A stretch of 64,000 bases of DNA from Laceyella sediminis (GTDB taxonomy: Bacteria > Bacillota > Bacilli > Thermoactinomycetales > Thermoactinomycetaceae), in contig NZ_PVTZ01000014.1 of NCBI RefSeq assembly GCF_003003125.1, forward strand, positions 26,664-90,663. The letters are read 5' to 3'. The notes beneath the pieces were generated by a model. That model made no database searches and was not told where the DNA came from. It saw only the letters and a program-made list of their open reading frames with translations. Numbering within the stretch: position 1 is the stretch's first letter; the number at the start of each line of letters is the position of its first letter. Below, piece by piece: positions 32,021 through 41,486 of this stretch. The translations under genes and the position numbers were made by a program.

Positions 32021-32815
32021 TTATGATTTGCGCATGCTTTGCCACTCTCGCAATGAAAAAGAGACATCCCCGCCTTTTGAGGCGACTTCTTCATCTTCCA
32101 ATGTCAAAAATCTTGCGATGGTGAACTCCAAACGATCCACCTCTCTCACTGTTTCTGTACTTACCTCATTTAAGTTGATCAACATGAAATTATCAACAGG
32201 GACATTCGGCTCAATAATCTCCGTCAAATCATCATTCGTCCAAGCGGTAAACACCTTGTCTTGGCTAATCACATTAAAGGTTCCTTCACGGAGAATGGCT
32301 TGACCCCTTATCAGTTTGAGGTGGCAAAAGGGGTAATGATAACCGTTAGTGCTGTCTATTTTAAGTGGCACTTCTGTTTTGTTTTCCACTCTGTACTTGA
32401 CATACAAAAAATAATCTGTCATTTGCGGGTTGTTGTCCAACGCTCTCTTGATGCGCACGTCTCTGATGTCTGTGGCCCGCAAGAGTTTGATCTGTAGAAA
32501 AGAAACGGCCACATTGCCATCATTGAGCATGCGATCTTCCATCTTAGCATCAGTTACTTTTTGCACGGTAAAATCTCCATATGCCGGGTAGTGAATCATA
32601 GATTTGTCTTCATCAAACGGAATATTCTCATCTGTTACATAAAGTGTCTCATTGCTTCTCAACGTCCCTCCGCCCTGATCACCTAAACATTTGGTGAACC
32701 GATTACTGAATTGCGTCACCTTGACAGGCTTTAGGACATCCGGCTCCGGATCACGATTGGCGCACGAGCTTAAACACAAAGCCACTGCCACAAGCAACAC
32801 AGGGAGGGCGTTCAT
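32021..32815 (-). CDS. hypothetical lipoprotein
   Basis: 264 residues with a lipoprotein signal (VLLVAVALCLSSC, lipobox LSSC). The mature part is soluble and strand-rich (YFLYVKYRVENKTEVPLKID resembles the immunoglobulin-like fold of DUF4352-type lipoproteins). It overlaps the stop of the upstream membrane protein by four bases, so the two are co-translated and may work together at the cell surface. No enzymatic motif seen. Confidence 0.7.
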   Translation of the reverse strand: MNALPVLLVAVALCLSSCANRDPEPDVLKPVKVTQFSNRFTKCLGDQGGGTLRSNETLYVTDENIPFDEDKSMIHYPAYGDFTVQKVTDAKMEDRMLNDGNVAVSFLQIKLLRATDIRDVRIKRALDNNPQMTDYFLYVKYRVENKTEVPLKIDSTNGYHYPFCHLKLIRGQAILREGTFNVISQDKVFTAWTNDDLTEIIEPNVPVDNFMLINLNEVSTETVREVDRLEFTIARFLTLEDEEVASKGGDVSFSLREWQSMRKS

Positions 32816-33957
32816 TTTATTCCTCCTTCGGGTTTTTTTAAAGGAAATGGTTCAAATTCCATTTGCACATGATGCAAATATTTGTAATCATATTCTCTCG
32901 CAACCCCGTATTTGAGCCTTAATCTCACGAATTTTAACTCTTTCTGTTTTTCCGTTCCTGCTACGACCCGTTTGCCAGTAGTATTGGTGACAGTGATGTC
33001 CACTTTGGGGCCATCTTCTTTGATCGGCATAAGTTGGTATGTGTCATCGACAGTGTAAAATTGCCTTTGGCCGTATCTCGTCTTCATGGTCCGTTTTTTG
33101 TTTGTCAGGTGAACGACGAGGTACTGGTCCTGATAGGTGCCCACAATCAATTTGTTAGTCACTTTCCCATCCTCAATGACAAATGGATAAACCTGGTTAT
33201 ACATTGCGGCGCCTTGGCCTTGAATCACTGAATGGGAATAGGTGAGTACCAAAAAGAAAAAAAGGGAAAACAAAAATGTGAAAAAGCTGATCCAATACAT
33301 GATGTGCTGTGATCGATCGGGCATGGTTCGCTTTTGGAAATAAACATAAAGCGAAATGACAATCAATGTAATCAAGGGAATTTCATTCAAGGTGGACAAG
33401 TCTTGAATCATGAACTGCAAATCAAAATCACTTTGCGCATTACCCCAGATGGCAAAAAGCCGATCGGTTTCTTTTGAGAAAATGAAATAGGCCCCAAGGA
33501 AAAGAACGAAACAGACGATCTGCGCCAGCACATGGATTCCGCGCTTTTTCCATGGCGGTAGGGTGGCAATCCCCATCTGATTGACAATATGATATGTGCA
33601 AATAGCCATAATCCCATAAATGACAAACAGCAACATCTCGATGAAGGTGACAATCAACCAACTGCTATTTAGCATTTCAGCGATGGTCACTTCCGTATAA
33701 TAATGAGGAATGCCAAAATAGGATAAATAACTGGCTTTATAAGAGTACACATACAGATAAGCGAAGAGCGCGATCACAGCCAGAATAATTTCCACTGTCA
33801 AGATACGCATGATGATGGGATGCCTTTCAGAGAAGCGCACTTCTTGCGTATCCGGGCTGACGAGGTTGATTTTCAATTCGTTTTTTCCACGATACCATGA
33901 AAGAGGGCGTGTTGAGTGGTGGCTTTGTCCGTACCTTTTGTTTCGCAAGCGATCCAC
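32812..33957 (-). CDS. hypothetical polytopic membrane protein
   Basis: 381 residues (GTG at 33957). After about 50 cytosolic residues come five or six helices (MRILTVEIILAVIALFAYLY, WLIVTFIEMLLFVIYGIMAI, VLAQIVCFVLFLGAYFIFSK, ITLIVISLYVYFQ, FFTFLFSLFFFLVLTYSHSV), then a ~130-residue soluble C-terminus (YHLHHVQMEFEPF near its end, with VDITVTNTTGKRVVAGTE). It is coupled to the lipoprotein gene. The first start overlaps the ribosome site, so the true N-terminus may be at a later codon. No family recognised. Confidence 0.65.
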   Translation of the reverse strand: MDRLRNKRYGQSHHSTRPLSWYRGKNELKINLVSPDTQEVRFSERHPIIMRILTVEIILAVIALFAYLYVYSYKASYLSYFGIPHYYTEVTIAEMLNSSWLIVTFIEMLLFVIYGIMAICTYHIVNQMGIATLPPWKKRGIHVLAQIVCFVLFLGAYFIFSKETDRLFAIWGNAQSDFDLQFMIQDLSTLNEIPLITLIVISLYVYFQKRTMPDRSQHIMYWISFFTFLFSLFFFLVLTYSHSVIQGQGAAMYNQVYPFVIEDGKVTNKLIVGTYQDQYLVVHLTNKKRTMKTRYGQRQFYTVDDTYQLMPIKEDGPKVDITVTNTTGKRVVAGTEKQKELKFVRLRLKYGVAREYDYKYLHHVQMEFEPFPLKKPEGGIK

Positions 33958-34033
33958 CCCTAAGTATGCCGTTTATCATTTGTTTTCATTATATTCAGTT
34001 TTATCTTATCATTTCTTGAAAGCGGGGTCTAAC

Positions 34034-35686
34034 ATGAAGCATTGGCATATCTGGCTCCTAGTCTCCCTTCTAATCATTTCAGGTTACACACTGTGGGGAA
34101 ATGAGCCAGCACCAAGCACACAAGGGCGGCTTGTAGAACAGGGGAAAATCATCTACAAAGATCCCATCTACTATGAGAGTGGCGAATATTATGACCTAAA
34201 GCCAAGCGATCTACAACCGCTCCCTTATTCAAGGATAACAAAACCAACGCCGAGCCTGATGGAAGCCAAAAAGATTTTAAGGGATTTGACAAGCACCTAC
34301 TTATACATGTATCCAAAAGTGCAAATCATCGATCTTGACAACGACAACCAACCCGAAGTGGTCGGTTTCTTTGAAAACATTGCAAACTTCGATGAAAACG
34401 GAGCCATGCGAATCTATCTAGCCAAATATAAAAACAAAAAGTGGGTTCTGGAACAAGGCTATTTGTTTGTTGATATTTTTTGCAGAGATAGTCGTTTCTT
34501 CAAAGGGAAGCTAACCGCAAACAAGCATGCGATTTTCTTGGCCTGTGAAAATAACAAGCATGAAAAATGGACCTACTATATTGTCACACTAAAAAACGGA
34601 AAGCCTGTGTTTTTAGCGGAAGATGTGCCTTCCCCTTCATGGGCGGTTAACGCCCCTCAAGCAGAGGACGAACCTTATTCCGATCTGCTTGGTAGCCATG
34701 TGCCTCTCTTCCCCAAAGACATAAACCAGGATGGAATCATGGAGATTCCCGGTCTTCACTTCCCAATGGAATACAAATCCGGCATTCCGATCATAGGAAA
34801 AACAGATCAATCTCCGCAAGTGGCTTGGTATCAAGTCCAGCCAAATAACACATTCACATTGGTCAAAACGACACTATATGACGTAAGCAAAGAAGTCGGC
34901 AAATTAAAACAGCCATCACACCTTTTCGACCGTTATTTGCCTGAAAATCTCGTCATCAACACGCCAGCATACCAAAAGGTGCTCAGCGAATTGGCAAAGT
35001 TAAAGCAGGAACCGGTGCGGTTGGCCACATTTCAAAAAGGCCTAGAAGTGGGAAGCCATATCCTCATCGAAGGGGCATTGAAAGAAACGTCTCCCCATTT
35101 CCGAGGTTTACAGGCCGGCCAAGATTTGCTTATCATCCGCTCCGGTAAAACATACGCACTTATGCGCTTTGGCAACTACGCCTTCGCGATTGATCAGAAT
35201 GGAGACACTCAATCTCTTAGCGCATTGAACAAAATCGACGTCCTCAAGCCTCTAACGCAGCAAAATCCCTTTCCTTACACAGATGATCCCGGATATCATT
35301 CCTTACTTGATTCCCCTGAACTCTTTTACGCCCATCTGGAGAAATTTATCAACACCTTCTCGCAAAAAAAATTAGAAGCTTCTAACAAGGGGAATTATGA
35401 GATCGTGCAAGATCTGATTGCATGGGATTCGCCCGCGGAAAAGGAAGTGAAGAAGGCCATTACCAACACACGTGGAAAAAAAGAGGCGCCAATGAAACTG
35501 CTTAAGGCCAAGATCGATCGCCACAGCCATGTCATCCTGAACAAATCCCAACATAGCATACGGGTGTTGGAAGAATATCAACTAGCTCAACTTGGCAACA
35601 CGACGAAGATAAAATTGACAAACAACTATATTTTATCTATGGATGCATTCGGATTTAAAGTGATCCAACTAGGGCGTGTCTGGTGA
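34034..35686 (+). CDS. large secreted or membrane-anchored hypothetical protein
   Basis: 550 residues from the ATG at 34034; an in-frame extension upstream would overlap the divergent gene and has no ribosome site. The N-terminus MKHWHIWLLVSLLIISGYTL is a signal peptide or anchor. The body contains a short calcium-like repeat VQIIDLDNDNQPEVVGFFEN (FG-GAP/EF-hand-like), a second similar DINQDGIMEIPG, and a C-terminal helical domain (FINTFSQKKLEASNKGN). FG-GAP-like DxDxD loops suggest a cell-surface protein. It stands before the cyclase gene, with four bases between its last codon and an upstream in-frame start of that gene. Confidence 0.65.
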   Translation: MKHWHIWLLVSLLIISGYTLWGNEPAPSTQGRLVEQGKIIYKDPIYYESGEYYDLKPSDLQPLPYSRITKPTPSLMEAKKILRDLTSTYLYMYPKVQIIDLDNDNQPEVVGFFENIANFDENGAMRIYLAKYKNKKWVLEQGYLFVDIFCRDSRFFKGKLTANKHAIFLACENNKHEKWTYYIVTLKNGKPVFLAEDVPSPSWAVNAPQAEDEPYSDLLGSHVPLFPKDINQDGIMEIPGLHFPMEYKSGIPIIGKTDQSPQVAWYQVQPNNTFTLVKTTLYDVSKEVGKLKQPSHLFDRYLPENLVINTPAYQKVLSELAKLKQEPVRLATFQKGLEVGSHILIEGALKETSPHFRGLQAGQDLLIIRSGKTYALMRFGNYAFAIDQNGDTQSLSALNKIDVLKPLTQQNPFPYTDDPGYHSLLDSPELFYAHLEKFINTFSQKKLEASNKGNYEIVQDLIAWDSPAEKEVKKAITNTRGKKEAPMKLLKAKIDRHSHVILNKSQHSIRVLEEYQLAQLGNTTKIKLTNNYILSMDAFGFKVIQLGRVW

Positions 35687-35814
35687 ATCAAGTTAGTAGG
35701 GAAGAAGCGGCGAAAAGCACCAACACAGCATCCAGAGAAATAATATACTTGATATCAAGGGTGGAAAAGTCTCTCTTCCTCCCTCCAATCCATAACCAGA
35801 AACTAGGTGAAACC

Positions 35815-36600
35815 ATGATCGAAACGTATGTGCAAAACGGTGTGAAAACTACCCTGATCGACTTGAGCAATGATACGTCCTCCTTTGAACCCAACCCCCA
35901 TCACATTCAGTACTTTGATCATCAGCATGGCATCAGCGTCTCCAATCACCTGTTAGGCCTAAACGAATCGCATTGGCCGGAAGGAAAAGCATGGGCGGTA
36001 GAAGAAGTGAAGTTGTCCACTCATGCTGGGACGCATGTGGACGCCCCATACCATTATGGACCGACTGTCGGCGACCAGCCAGCCAAAACGATTGATCAAG
36101 TACCCCTGCGCTGGTGCTACGGGGACGGGGTGGTGCTGAACATGACCCACAAAGGCAAAGGAGAAGGCATCACCATCGACGACATCCAAACTGAACTCAC
36201 CCGCATCCGTTATGAGTTGAAACCTTACGACATCGTCCTCATCCGCACCGACACATCAAAACGGTACAACGAAGCGCACTATGATCTAAGCCACCCGGGC
36301 CTGCTGGCTTCTTCAACTGAATGGCTGATTGATCAAGGTGTGCGGTTGATTGGCATCGATGCTTGGGGGTTGGATCGCCCCTTTGACGTCATGGCGCAAG
36401 AAGCCAAGCAAGGGAAAACACAATTTTGGGAAGCCCACTTAGTCGGCCAAAAGAAAGAATATTGCCAGATTGAGAAATTGTGCAACTTGGACAAGATCCC
36501 CGTGTCCCATGGCTTCAAAGTAGCGGCGTTCCCAATCAACATCCAAAACGCCAGCGCCGGTTGGAGCCGTGTCGTGGCCATCTTGGAGGAAAATGTCTGA
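35815..36600 (+). CDS. cyclase-family metal-dependent hydrolase (kynurenine formamidase-like)
   Basis: 261 residues from the ATG at 35815 after AGGTGAAACC, matching the start of the family's fold. The metal site HAGTHVDAPYHYG (HxGTHxDxPxH) is perfect; a downstream LIGIDAWGLDRPF and VSHGFKVAAFPI complete the Cyclase fold. Enzymes of this family hydrolyse N-formylkynurenine, isatin or related amides; kynurenine pathway genes are absent, so the substrate is open. A hairpin follows it. Confidence 0.85.
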   Translation: MIETYVQNGVKTTLIDLSNDTSSFEPNPHHIQYFDHQHGISVSNHLLGLNESHWPEGKAWAVEEVKLSTHAGTHVDAPYHYGPTVGDQPAKTIDQVPLRWCYGDGVVLNMTHKGKGEGITIDDIQTELTRIRYELKPYDIVLIRTDTSKRYNEAHYDLSHPGLLASSTEWLIDQGVRLIGIDAWGLDRPFDVMAQEAKQGKTQFWEAHLVGQKKEYCQIEKLCNLDKIPVSHGFKVAAFPINIQNASAGWSRVVAILEENV

Positions 36601-36650
36601 AGCGCGCCAGGAGATGATTCACCTTTCGCAAATCATGGAGCTGCTTCGAC

Positions 36651-36692
36651 GCCGCTTTGCTCCACTGTGAAGCTTGCGGGGCAAAGCGGGAA
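36651..36692 (+). terminator. hairpin after the cyclase gene
   Basis: CCGCTTTGC and GCAAAGCGG, stabilised by CC/GG nearby; no T-run, so termination efficiency is uncertain. Confidence 0.45.
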
Positions 36693-36854
36693 CATCCCTC
36701 CCTATCCGGTGTCTGACTTCCCGGCTTCTTTCACCGCTATCTGTTAAAATGATCCAGTGTTTGCCATTTGTCATAGACTTCCGTCTTACCCACACGATAC
36801 AATAATGAAAGATCATTTGTTTGATTGTTACCCATCCTGCGAGGAGGGCTGGAG

Positions 36855-37265
36855 ATGAAGCCGTCCTATTATTCAATTCGCCGTCATGTGATCCATGGAA
36901 TCAACGCGTATTGCCTAGAGCAGTATCCGTATGAAGGATACGGCTTTTTGGCCGGGCGCGACTTTACGATCACCCATTTTTTCCCGATTCAAAGCCAGAA
37001 TCATCGTACTTGCTCTTGGGAGTTGGAGCCAAGGTCTTACAGGGATAACATCAAGCAGATGCGCCAACTCCAGTTGGACTGGCTCGGCGTCGTTCATTCT
37101 CATCCCGTTTCCCAAGCCTATCCTTCAGCCCGCGACCTGACCGGTTGGCATTTCCACGACAAAAGCTTGTGGATTATGTCGCTCAAGGATAAAGAATTCC
37201 AACTTTGCGCTTACTATATACAAGAAAAAAACATCCTTCCCATCATGTTTGAAATTATTGAATAG
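36855..37265 (+). CDS. JAMM/MPN+ metalloprotease-domain protein
   Basis: 136 residues from the ATG at 36855, behind GAGGAGGGCTGGAG. The JAMM motif is complete: E in YPYEGYGFLAG, then GVVHSHPVSQAYPSARDLTG (HxHP, seven residues, S-x2-D). Bacterial stand-alone members (RadC-unrelated JAB domain) cleave small ubiquitin-like or sulphur-carrier tails and cysteine-synthesis intermediates. No ThiS/MoaD-like carrier or E1 gene is next to it. It directly precedes pncB, perhaps sharing a transcript. Confidence 0.85.
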   Translation: MKPSYYSIRRHVIHGINAYCLEQYPYEGYGFLAGRDFTITHFFPIQSQNHRTCSWELEPRSYRDNIKQMRQLQLDWLGVVHSHPVSQAYPSARDLTGWHFHDKSLWIMSLKDKEFQLCAYYIQEKNILPIMFEIIE

Positions 37266-37289
37266 CACACCATAGGGAGAAGATGAATC

Positions 37290-38744
37290 ATGTCTTTATC
37301 CATTTCCGCATTACATACTGACAAATACCAACTGACGATGATGTACGCCCACTACAAAAACGGGACGCACCAAAACCGGCGGGCTTTTGACTTGTACTTC
37401 CGCAAACTCCCTTTCGGCAACGGTTATGTCGTGTTTGCCGGTTTGGAAAGGGTGGTTCAATACTTAGAAGGCCTTCGTTTTCAAGAGGAAGACATCCGTT
37501 TTCTTGAGCGAGAAATGGCATTTGAACCGGAATTTCTGGATTTGCTCCGCTCTTTTCGCTTTACAGGCACGCTCCATGCTATGCCCGAAGGGACGCTCGC
37601 GTTTCCGGGTGAACCCTTAATCCGGGTAGAGGGCAATATCATGGAACTTCAACTGATCGAAACAGCCCTCTTGAATTTCGTTGGTTACCAATCCCTGATC
37701 GCCACCAAAGCTGCCCGGGTTCGCCATGTAGCTAGACAAGACACCCTCCTCGAGTTCGGCACGCGCCGGGCGCAAGAAAAGGATGCGGCGGTTTGGGGCA
37801 CGCGGGCGGCTTACATCGGCGGATTCGACGCGACATCCAACACGTACGCCAGCCAACGCTTCGGCATACCTAGTAGCGGCACGCACGCGCATGCATGGGT
37901 ACAAGACTTCCCCACTGAGCTGGAAGCATTCCGAGCATACGCCGCCGCCTTTCCCGAAGCCACCACGCTGTTGGTCGACACCTACGATACCCTGAAAAGC
38001 GGCGTGCCCCATGCGATTAAGGTGGGGTTAGAGCTGAAACAGCAAGGGAACAAGCTGGCTGGCATTCGTTTGGACAGCGGCGACCTCGCTTATCTGTCCA
38101 AACAAGCGCGGATCATGCTGGACGAAGCGGGACTCACCGACACCAAAATTACCGCTTCCAGCGATTTGGATGAGTTCACGATCCTCAACCTGAAGTCGCA
38201 GGGCGCCAAGATCGACGCTTGGGGTGTCGGTACCAAATTGATTACCGCGTTTGACCAACCGGCGTTAGGGGCTGTCTATAAGATGGTGGCCCGCCTGGAA
38301 GATGGGGAATGGGCACCCACGATCAAAATTTCGTCCAACCCGGCAAAAATCACCACGCCGTGCCGCAAGAACGTCTACCGCATCATTGACCGCAAATCGG
38401 GCAAAGCGAGAGGCGATCTAATCACCGCCGTCGAAGAGACGATCGATGAAAGCAAACCACTTCACTTGTTCGACCCTGAACATCCATTCAGACGGAAGAA
38501 AGTGAAGCATTACCAAGCAATGCCACTATTGCAACCGATCTTCCAAAACGGCAAGCGCGTTTATCAACTGCCTCCCCTGTCGGAGATCCGCAAACACCAC
38601 CAGCAACAACTCTCTTTGTTCTGGGAAGAGTATTTGCGCATTCTGAACCCTGAAGTATATCCTGTCAGCTTGTCGCGACAATTGTGGGACACCAAGCAGC
38701 AGTTGCTTAACCGCATCTACGATTCCATCAAAGCAGAAGAATGA
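37290..38744 (+). CDS. pncB: nicotinate phosphoribosyltransferase
   Basis: 484 residues, start behind AGGGAGAAG. Family hallmarks: LHTDKYQLTMMYAHYKNGTH near the N-terminus, EFGTRRAQ, YIGGFDATSNTYASQRFGIP, GTHAHAWVQDF, LLVDTYDTLKSGVPHAIKVG, RLDSGDLAYLSKQARIML and GVGTKLITAF. It converts nicotinate, PRPP and ATP to nicotinate mononucleotide in NAD salvage. Length is that of Bacillus PncB. A terminator follows 25 bases later. Confidence 0.95.
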   Translation: MSLSISALHTDKYQLTMMYAHYKNGTHQNRRAFDLYFRKLPFGNGYVVFAGLERVVQYLEGLRFQEEDIRFLEREMAFEPEFLDLLRSFRFTGTLHAMPEGTLAFPGEPLIRVEGNIMELQLIETALLNFVGYQSLIATKAARVRHVARQDTLLEFGTRRAQEKDAAVWGTRAAYIGGFDATSNTYASQRFGIPSSGTHAHAWVQDFPTELEAFRAYAAAFPEATTLLVDTYDTLKSGVPHAIKVGLELKQQGNKLAGIRLDSGDLAYLSKQARIMLDEAGLTDTKITASSDLDEFTILNLKSQGAKIDAWGVGTKLITAFDQPALGAVYKMVARLEDGEWAPTIKISSNPAKITTPCRKNVYRIIDRKSGKARGDLITAVEETIDESKPLHLFDPEHPFRRKKVKHYQAMPLLQPIFQNGKRVYQLPPLSEIRKHHQQQLSLFWEEYLRILNPEVYPVSLSRQLWDTKQQLLNRIYDSIKAEE

Positions 38745-38769
38745 TTCATGTCTAACTTCCTTGACCAAA

Positions 38770-38804
38770 TACTGCCGCCTCCTTGGGAGGCGGCAGTGTT
38801 TTTG
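38770..38804 (+). terminator. terminator after pncB
   Basis: ACTGCCGCCTCC, loop TTGG, GAGGCGGCAGT, then GTTTTTG. Confidence 0.85.
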
Positions 38805-38868
38805 CCTTGATCTCATGGGCGCATAACCTCATAATGAAATGAATCCCTACTTAAAGGAGCGTGAAAAG

Positions 38869-39369
38869 ATGATCGTGATCCGCCCCGCCACGCCTGCCGA
38901 TTTGCCATCACTCGTCGATATTTACAATTACGCCGTCTTGGAGACGACCGCCACCTTCGATTTGGAAGCACAGACCGTGGCCGAACGCCAAGCTTGGTTT
39001 GCCAGCCACTCCCCTGACGTCCATCCGCTCATCGTCGCCGAAGAAGATGGAACCATTCTCGGTTACAGCGGGCTCTTGCCATACCGTACCAAACCAGCTT
39101 ACCGCCACACAGTGGAACTCTCCATCTACGTCCATCCTGAGGCGCAAGGCCGCGGACTTGGCAAACAGCTGATGCGATCCATCATTGCGCGGGCACAGGA
39201 ATTTGGCCACCATGTCATCATCGCTGGCATCACTGGGGGCAACGAAAGCAGTTTTCGGTTGCATAAGCAATTTGGATTCAGAGAAGTGGGAATCCTGCGC
39301 GAAGTGGGATATAAGTTTGGCAAATGGCATGATGTCCACTTTTATCAATTGACCTTGCCTTCCCGCTAA
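38869..39369 (+). CDS. GNAT acetyltransferase, phosphinothricin acetyltransferase type
   Basis: 166 residues from the ATG at 38869 behind GGAGCGTGAAAAG. VIRPATPADLPSLVDIYNYA, VLETTATFDLEAQT, then YGLLPYRTKPAYRHTVELSI-like substrate loop and the acetyl-CoA site HPEAQGRGLGKQLMRSIIAR, followed by LHKQFGFREVGILREVGYKF. Homologues N-acetylate methionine sulphoximine or phosphinothricin-like amines. Single gene with a hairpin after it. Confidence 0.85.
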   Translation: MIVIRPATPADLPSLVDIYNYAVLETTATFDLEAQTVAERQAWFASHSPDVHPLIVAEEDGTILGYSGLLPYRTKPAYRHTVELSIYVHPEAQGRGLGKQLMRSIIARAQEFGHHVIIAGITGGNESSFRLHKQFGFREVGILREVGYKFGKWHDVHFYQLTLPSR

Positions 39370-39404
39370 ACGATCAAGCGGTTAGAGACGATGCCAGTAC
39401 AACC

Positions 39405-39443
39405 CGCCTTTCCCCATCCTGTAACAGGGGAAAGGCCTCCCCG
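39405..39443. terminator. hairpin after the acetyltransferase gene
   Basis: GCCTTTCCCC and GGGGAAAGGC with a 10-base loop; no T-run. Confidence 0.5.
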
Positions 39444-39491
39444 TCGCGAATACCTAAACATTGCAATCCATGCGAGAAAGGGCGAGCTGGC

Positions 39492-40136
39492 TTGAAATGT
39501 TACGAAGAGTATTGCGCACACATCAAAACGTTGTGGCGTGAGAAGCAGGTGATCCTGCACCTTGTTCATCCTGAGCGGCTGGAGTTGCGGTTTGACCCGT
39601 CCGCCGTTCAGTCGCTGATCCACAAACACCAGCTGGAGGAAAAAGCATTCTACCAATGCCTTGAAGAAATTCCACGTTATTTGCTAGCCATCCTGAATCA
39701 AGACGAGGAACTCCTAATCGACATGGAGTTAAAATATTACGAAGAGGAAGGCATCCTATTGGCAGAAGGCGAGCAATTGAGCCGCGAAGTACAGGAGAAA
39801 CTGAAAACAATCGAAAAGCTCTTCTACCATCCACAATTGTCGCAATCCCTCAAGATCAAGCAAACAGCCAAGACCAAATTGCTAAGCGGATTCAGCTGGG
39901 AAATCAATCAAAAGACGTTCGACCACCAACAAGGCAGGCTGGAGGCGCTCCGCTATGCCCAATTAAAAATTGAAATCACATCACCATCCAACCACTCACG
40001 AAAACAGCCTTGGCTACGCTATATTTTGGACAACGAACCTCATAAAGAAGAAGTGGCATTAACTTTGACCCCTGATGACATCGACTATCTGCTGATGGAG
40101 TTGACAAAAATGAAAAAGGTGATGTCACGTGAATAA
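39492..40136 (+). CDS. hypothetical protein, first gene of a PIN-nuclease operon
   Basis: 214 residues from a TTG, with AAAGGG about 10 bases before it. Soluble and mainly helical (FYQCLEEIPRYLLAILNQDE, KLKTIEKLFYHPQLSQSLKI), with a charged C-terminus DDIDYLLMELTKMKKVMSRE. It overlaps the next start by eight bases. I recognise no family. The three genes 39492-41486 are tightly coupled, so it likely works with the PIN protein, perhaps as regulator or RNA-binding partner. Confidence 0.65.
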   Translation: MKCYEEYCAHIKTLWREKQVILHLVHPERLELRFDPSAVQSLIHKHQLEEKAFYQCLEEIPRYLLAILNQDEELLIDMELKYYEEEGILLAEGEQLSREVQEKLKTIEKLFYHPQLSQSLKIKQTAKTKLLSGFSWEINQKTFDHQQGRLEALRYAQLKIEITSPSNHSRKQPWLRYILDNEPHKEEVALTLTPDDIDYLLMELTKMKKVMSRE

Positions 40137-40713
40137 ACGCGACGACCACTTCCCCTACCGAAGAGATAAAACGCGCACCAGCGAAGAAAAACAAATCACC
40201 GCCTTGCTCAGGTTTCTTCATCATTCCGCCGTCAAACAGGGTCTGTATCCCGGGCTGGAGGAAGAGCGGGCGCTATCCAAAGATTTGCTCACCCTCCGTC
40301 GGCAAGCGCTATTTCCCCAGTCCCCGGCCAGACAGAACGCCAACTCGCTGTGGCGCTTTATGCATGCAGACACCTTTAGCAAGCTCCGCAAATATTTCAC
40401 CCTTCTGGAAGAGCGTTTCGATGACATGCATGATCGCGTCCAAACGCTAGGCATTATCAAAGACCTCCTTCAACAGCTCAAAAACGACCTCCACCCCGAT
40501 TTGCACAAATACGAGCGGCGCATCTGCCTCATCATTCACGACGCCATTCACAAGACCAAGGCGGAACGGCTGACTGCCGAGCATCTCGACGTTCTGTCCC
40601 GCTCCATCGACACGTTGTTAAACGGAAACTGCAACAAGCAAACGTTTCAGCGCGTGGATCAGTGGTTGCGTCACCACGGTCTCAATTGGATTATGGGGGA
40701 TGACGGCGAATGA
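40129..40713 (+). CDS. hypothetical helical protein, second gene of the PIN operon
   Basis: 194 residues, basic (MNKRDDHFPYRRDKTRTSEE), then long amphipathic helices (LRKYFTLLEERFDDMHDRVQ, IIKDLLQQLKNDLHPDLHKY). No signal, metal motif or known domain. GTG start overlaps gene one by eight bases; its stop overlaps gene three by ATGA. Coiled-coil-like content suggests protein-protein contact with its neighbours. Confidence 0.65.
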   Translation: MNKRDDHFPYRRDKTRTSEEKQITALLRFLHHSAVKQGLYPGLEEERALSKDLLTLRRQALFPQSPARQNANSLWRFMHADTFSKLRKYFTLLEERFDDMHDRVQTLGIIKDLLQQLKNDLHPDLHKYERRICLIIHDAIHKTKAERLTAEHLDVLSRSIDTLLNGNCNKQTFQRVDQWLRHHGLNWIMGDDGE

Positions 40714-41486
40714 AAACACTTTTTTTGGACACCACCATTTTGGCGGATCGGTATTTAGCCAACACCGAGCGCCAACGGCAAATTCGGCAGCAACTAAACG
40801 GCAAATCGCTCACTACCTCCAATTATGTCATCGGCGAATTGAAAAACAGCTTTTTGAAAAACAGCATCACCCTTCATACTCTCTTGCTAGAGGAAGCGAC
40901 AGTAGAAGACGCGCTGGCTCGGCTCGGACAGCGTTGCTTCAGTACGCGGCAATTTGACCGTGTGTTAAAAGTGTTCGCCTATCTAGCTAAAAAGGTGGGT
41001 TATGACAAGGAGGAATTGCTAGAGCGCCTTGACATCCTGATTGAAGATGAATTTGAAATCCTATTCATCGACGGCATTGATGAAGTGATCGACGAATGCC
41101 AATGCATTCGGGCCCATGCCACACCCGTCAAAGAAGGGAAACGGTGGATTCTAGATCTCGGTTGCCGCCAACAACCGCAACCCTCTTGCGACATTGAGGC
41201 ATTTTACGCCAAATGCCGGGAAGAATTGGCCTCGCTGACGCAAATCGCAGAAGCAGAGCGCATTATTAACGTCGACAATCTCACCGGCATGCTATCTGGT
41301 CAAAAGAGCAAATACGGGCGCAATTGTTGGAGCGTGGGCGATGCTATCATTTGCGCAGAAGTTCCTGCCGATCAGTGGATTTACACCTCCAATCTGAAAG
41401 ATTACGGCCCGCTCAGCAGACACTTGGGAAAGAAATTATGGAGGGAAGGAACCGAACATCGCCCTTCATCACGAGACTCCATGTGA
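40710..41486 (+). CDS. PIN-domain ribonuclease-like protein
   Basis: 258 residues. Four acidic PIN residues can be placed: D7 in TLFLDTTILADRY, E43 in NYVIGELKNSF, D211 in CWSVGDAIICAE, D231 in YTSNLKDYGPL. The terminal GDAxI-x-TSNxxD block is characteristic of PIN/FEN-like nucleases. A ~140-residue helical insertion with a CQC and other cysteines (ECQCIRAHATP, LDLGCRQQPQPSCDIEAFYA) separates the first and last halves, longer than in VapC toxins (about 130 residues). It may cut RNA as the effector of the three-gene unit. Not a VapBC pair: no small antitoxin is present. Confidence 0.7.
   Translation: MKTLFLDTTILADRYLANTERQRQIRQQLNGKSLTTSNYVIGELKNSFLKNSITLHTLLLEEATVEDALARLGQRCFSTRQFDRVLKVFAYLAKKVGYDKEELLERLDILIEDEFEILFIDGIDEVIDECQCIRAHATPVKEGKRWILDLGCRQQPQPSCDIEAFYAKCREELASLTQIAEAERIINVDNLTGMLSGQKSKYGRNCWSVGDAIICAEVPADQWIYTSNLKDYGPLSRHLGKKLWREGTEHRPSSRDSM

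Noticed and set aside
33809..34033. N-terminal extension of the 34034 gene
   Set aside because: It overlaps the divergent membrane-protein gene, has no ribosome site and precedes a clear signal peptide start.
40999..41200. antisense and shifted frames inside the PIN operon
   Set aside because: They are shadows of the coupled genes with no start signal of their own.
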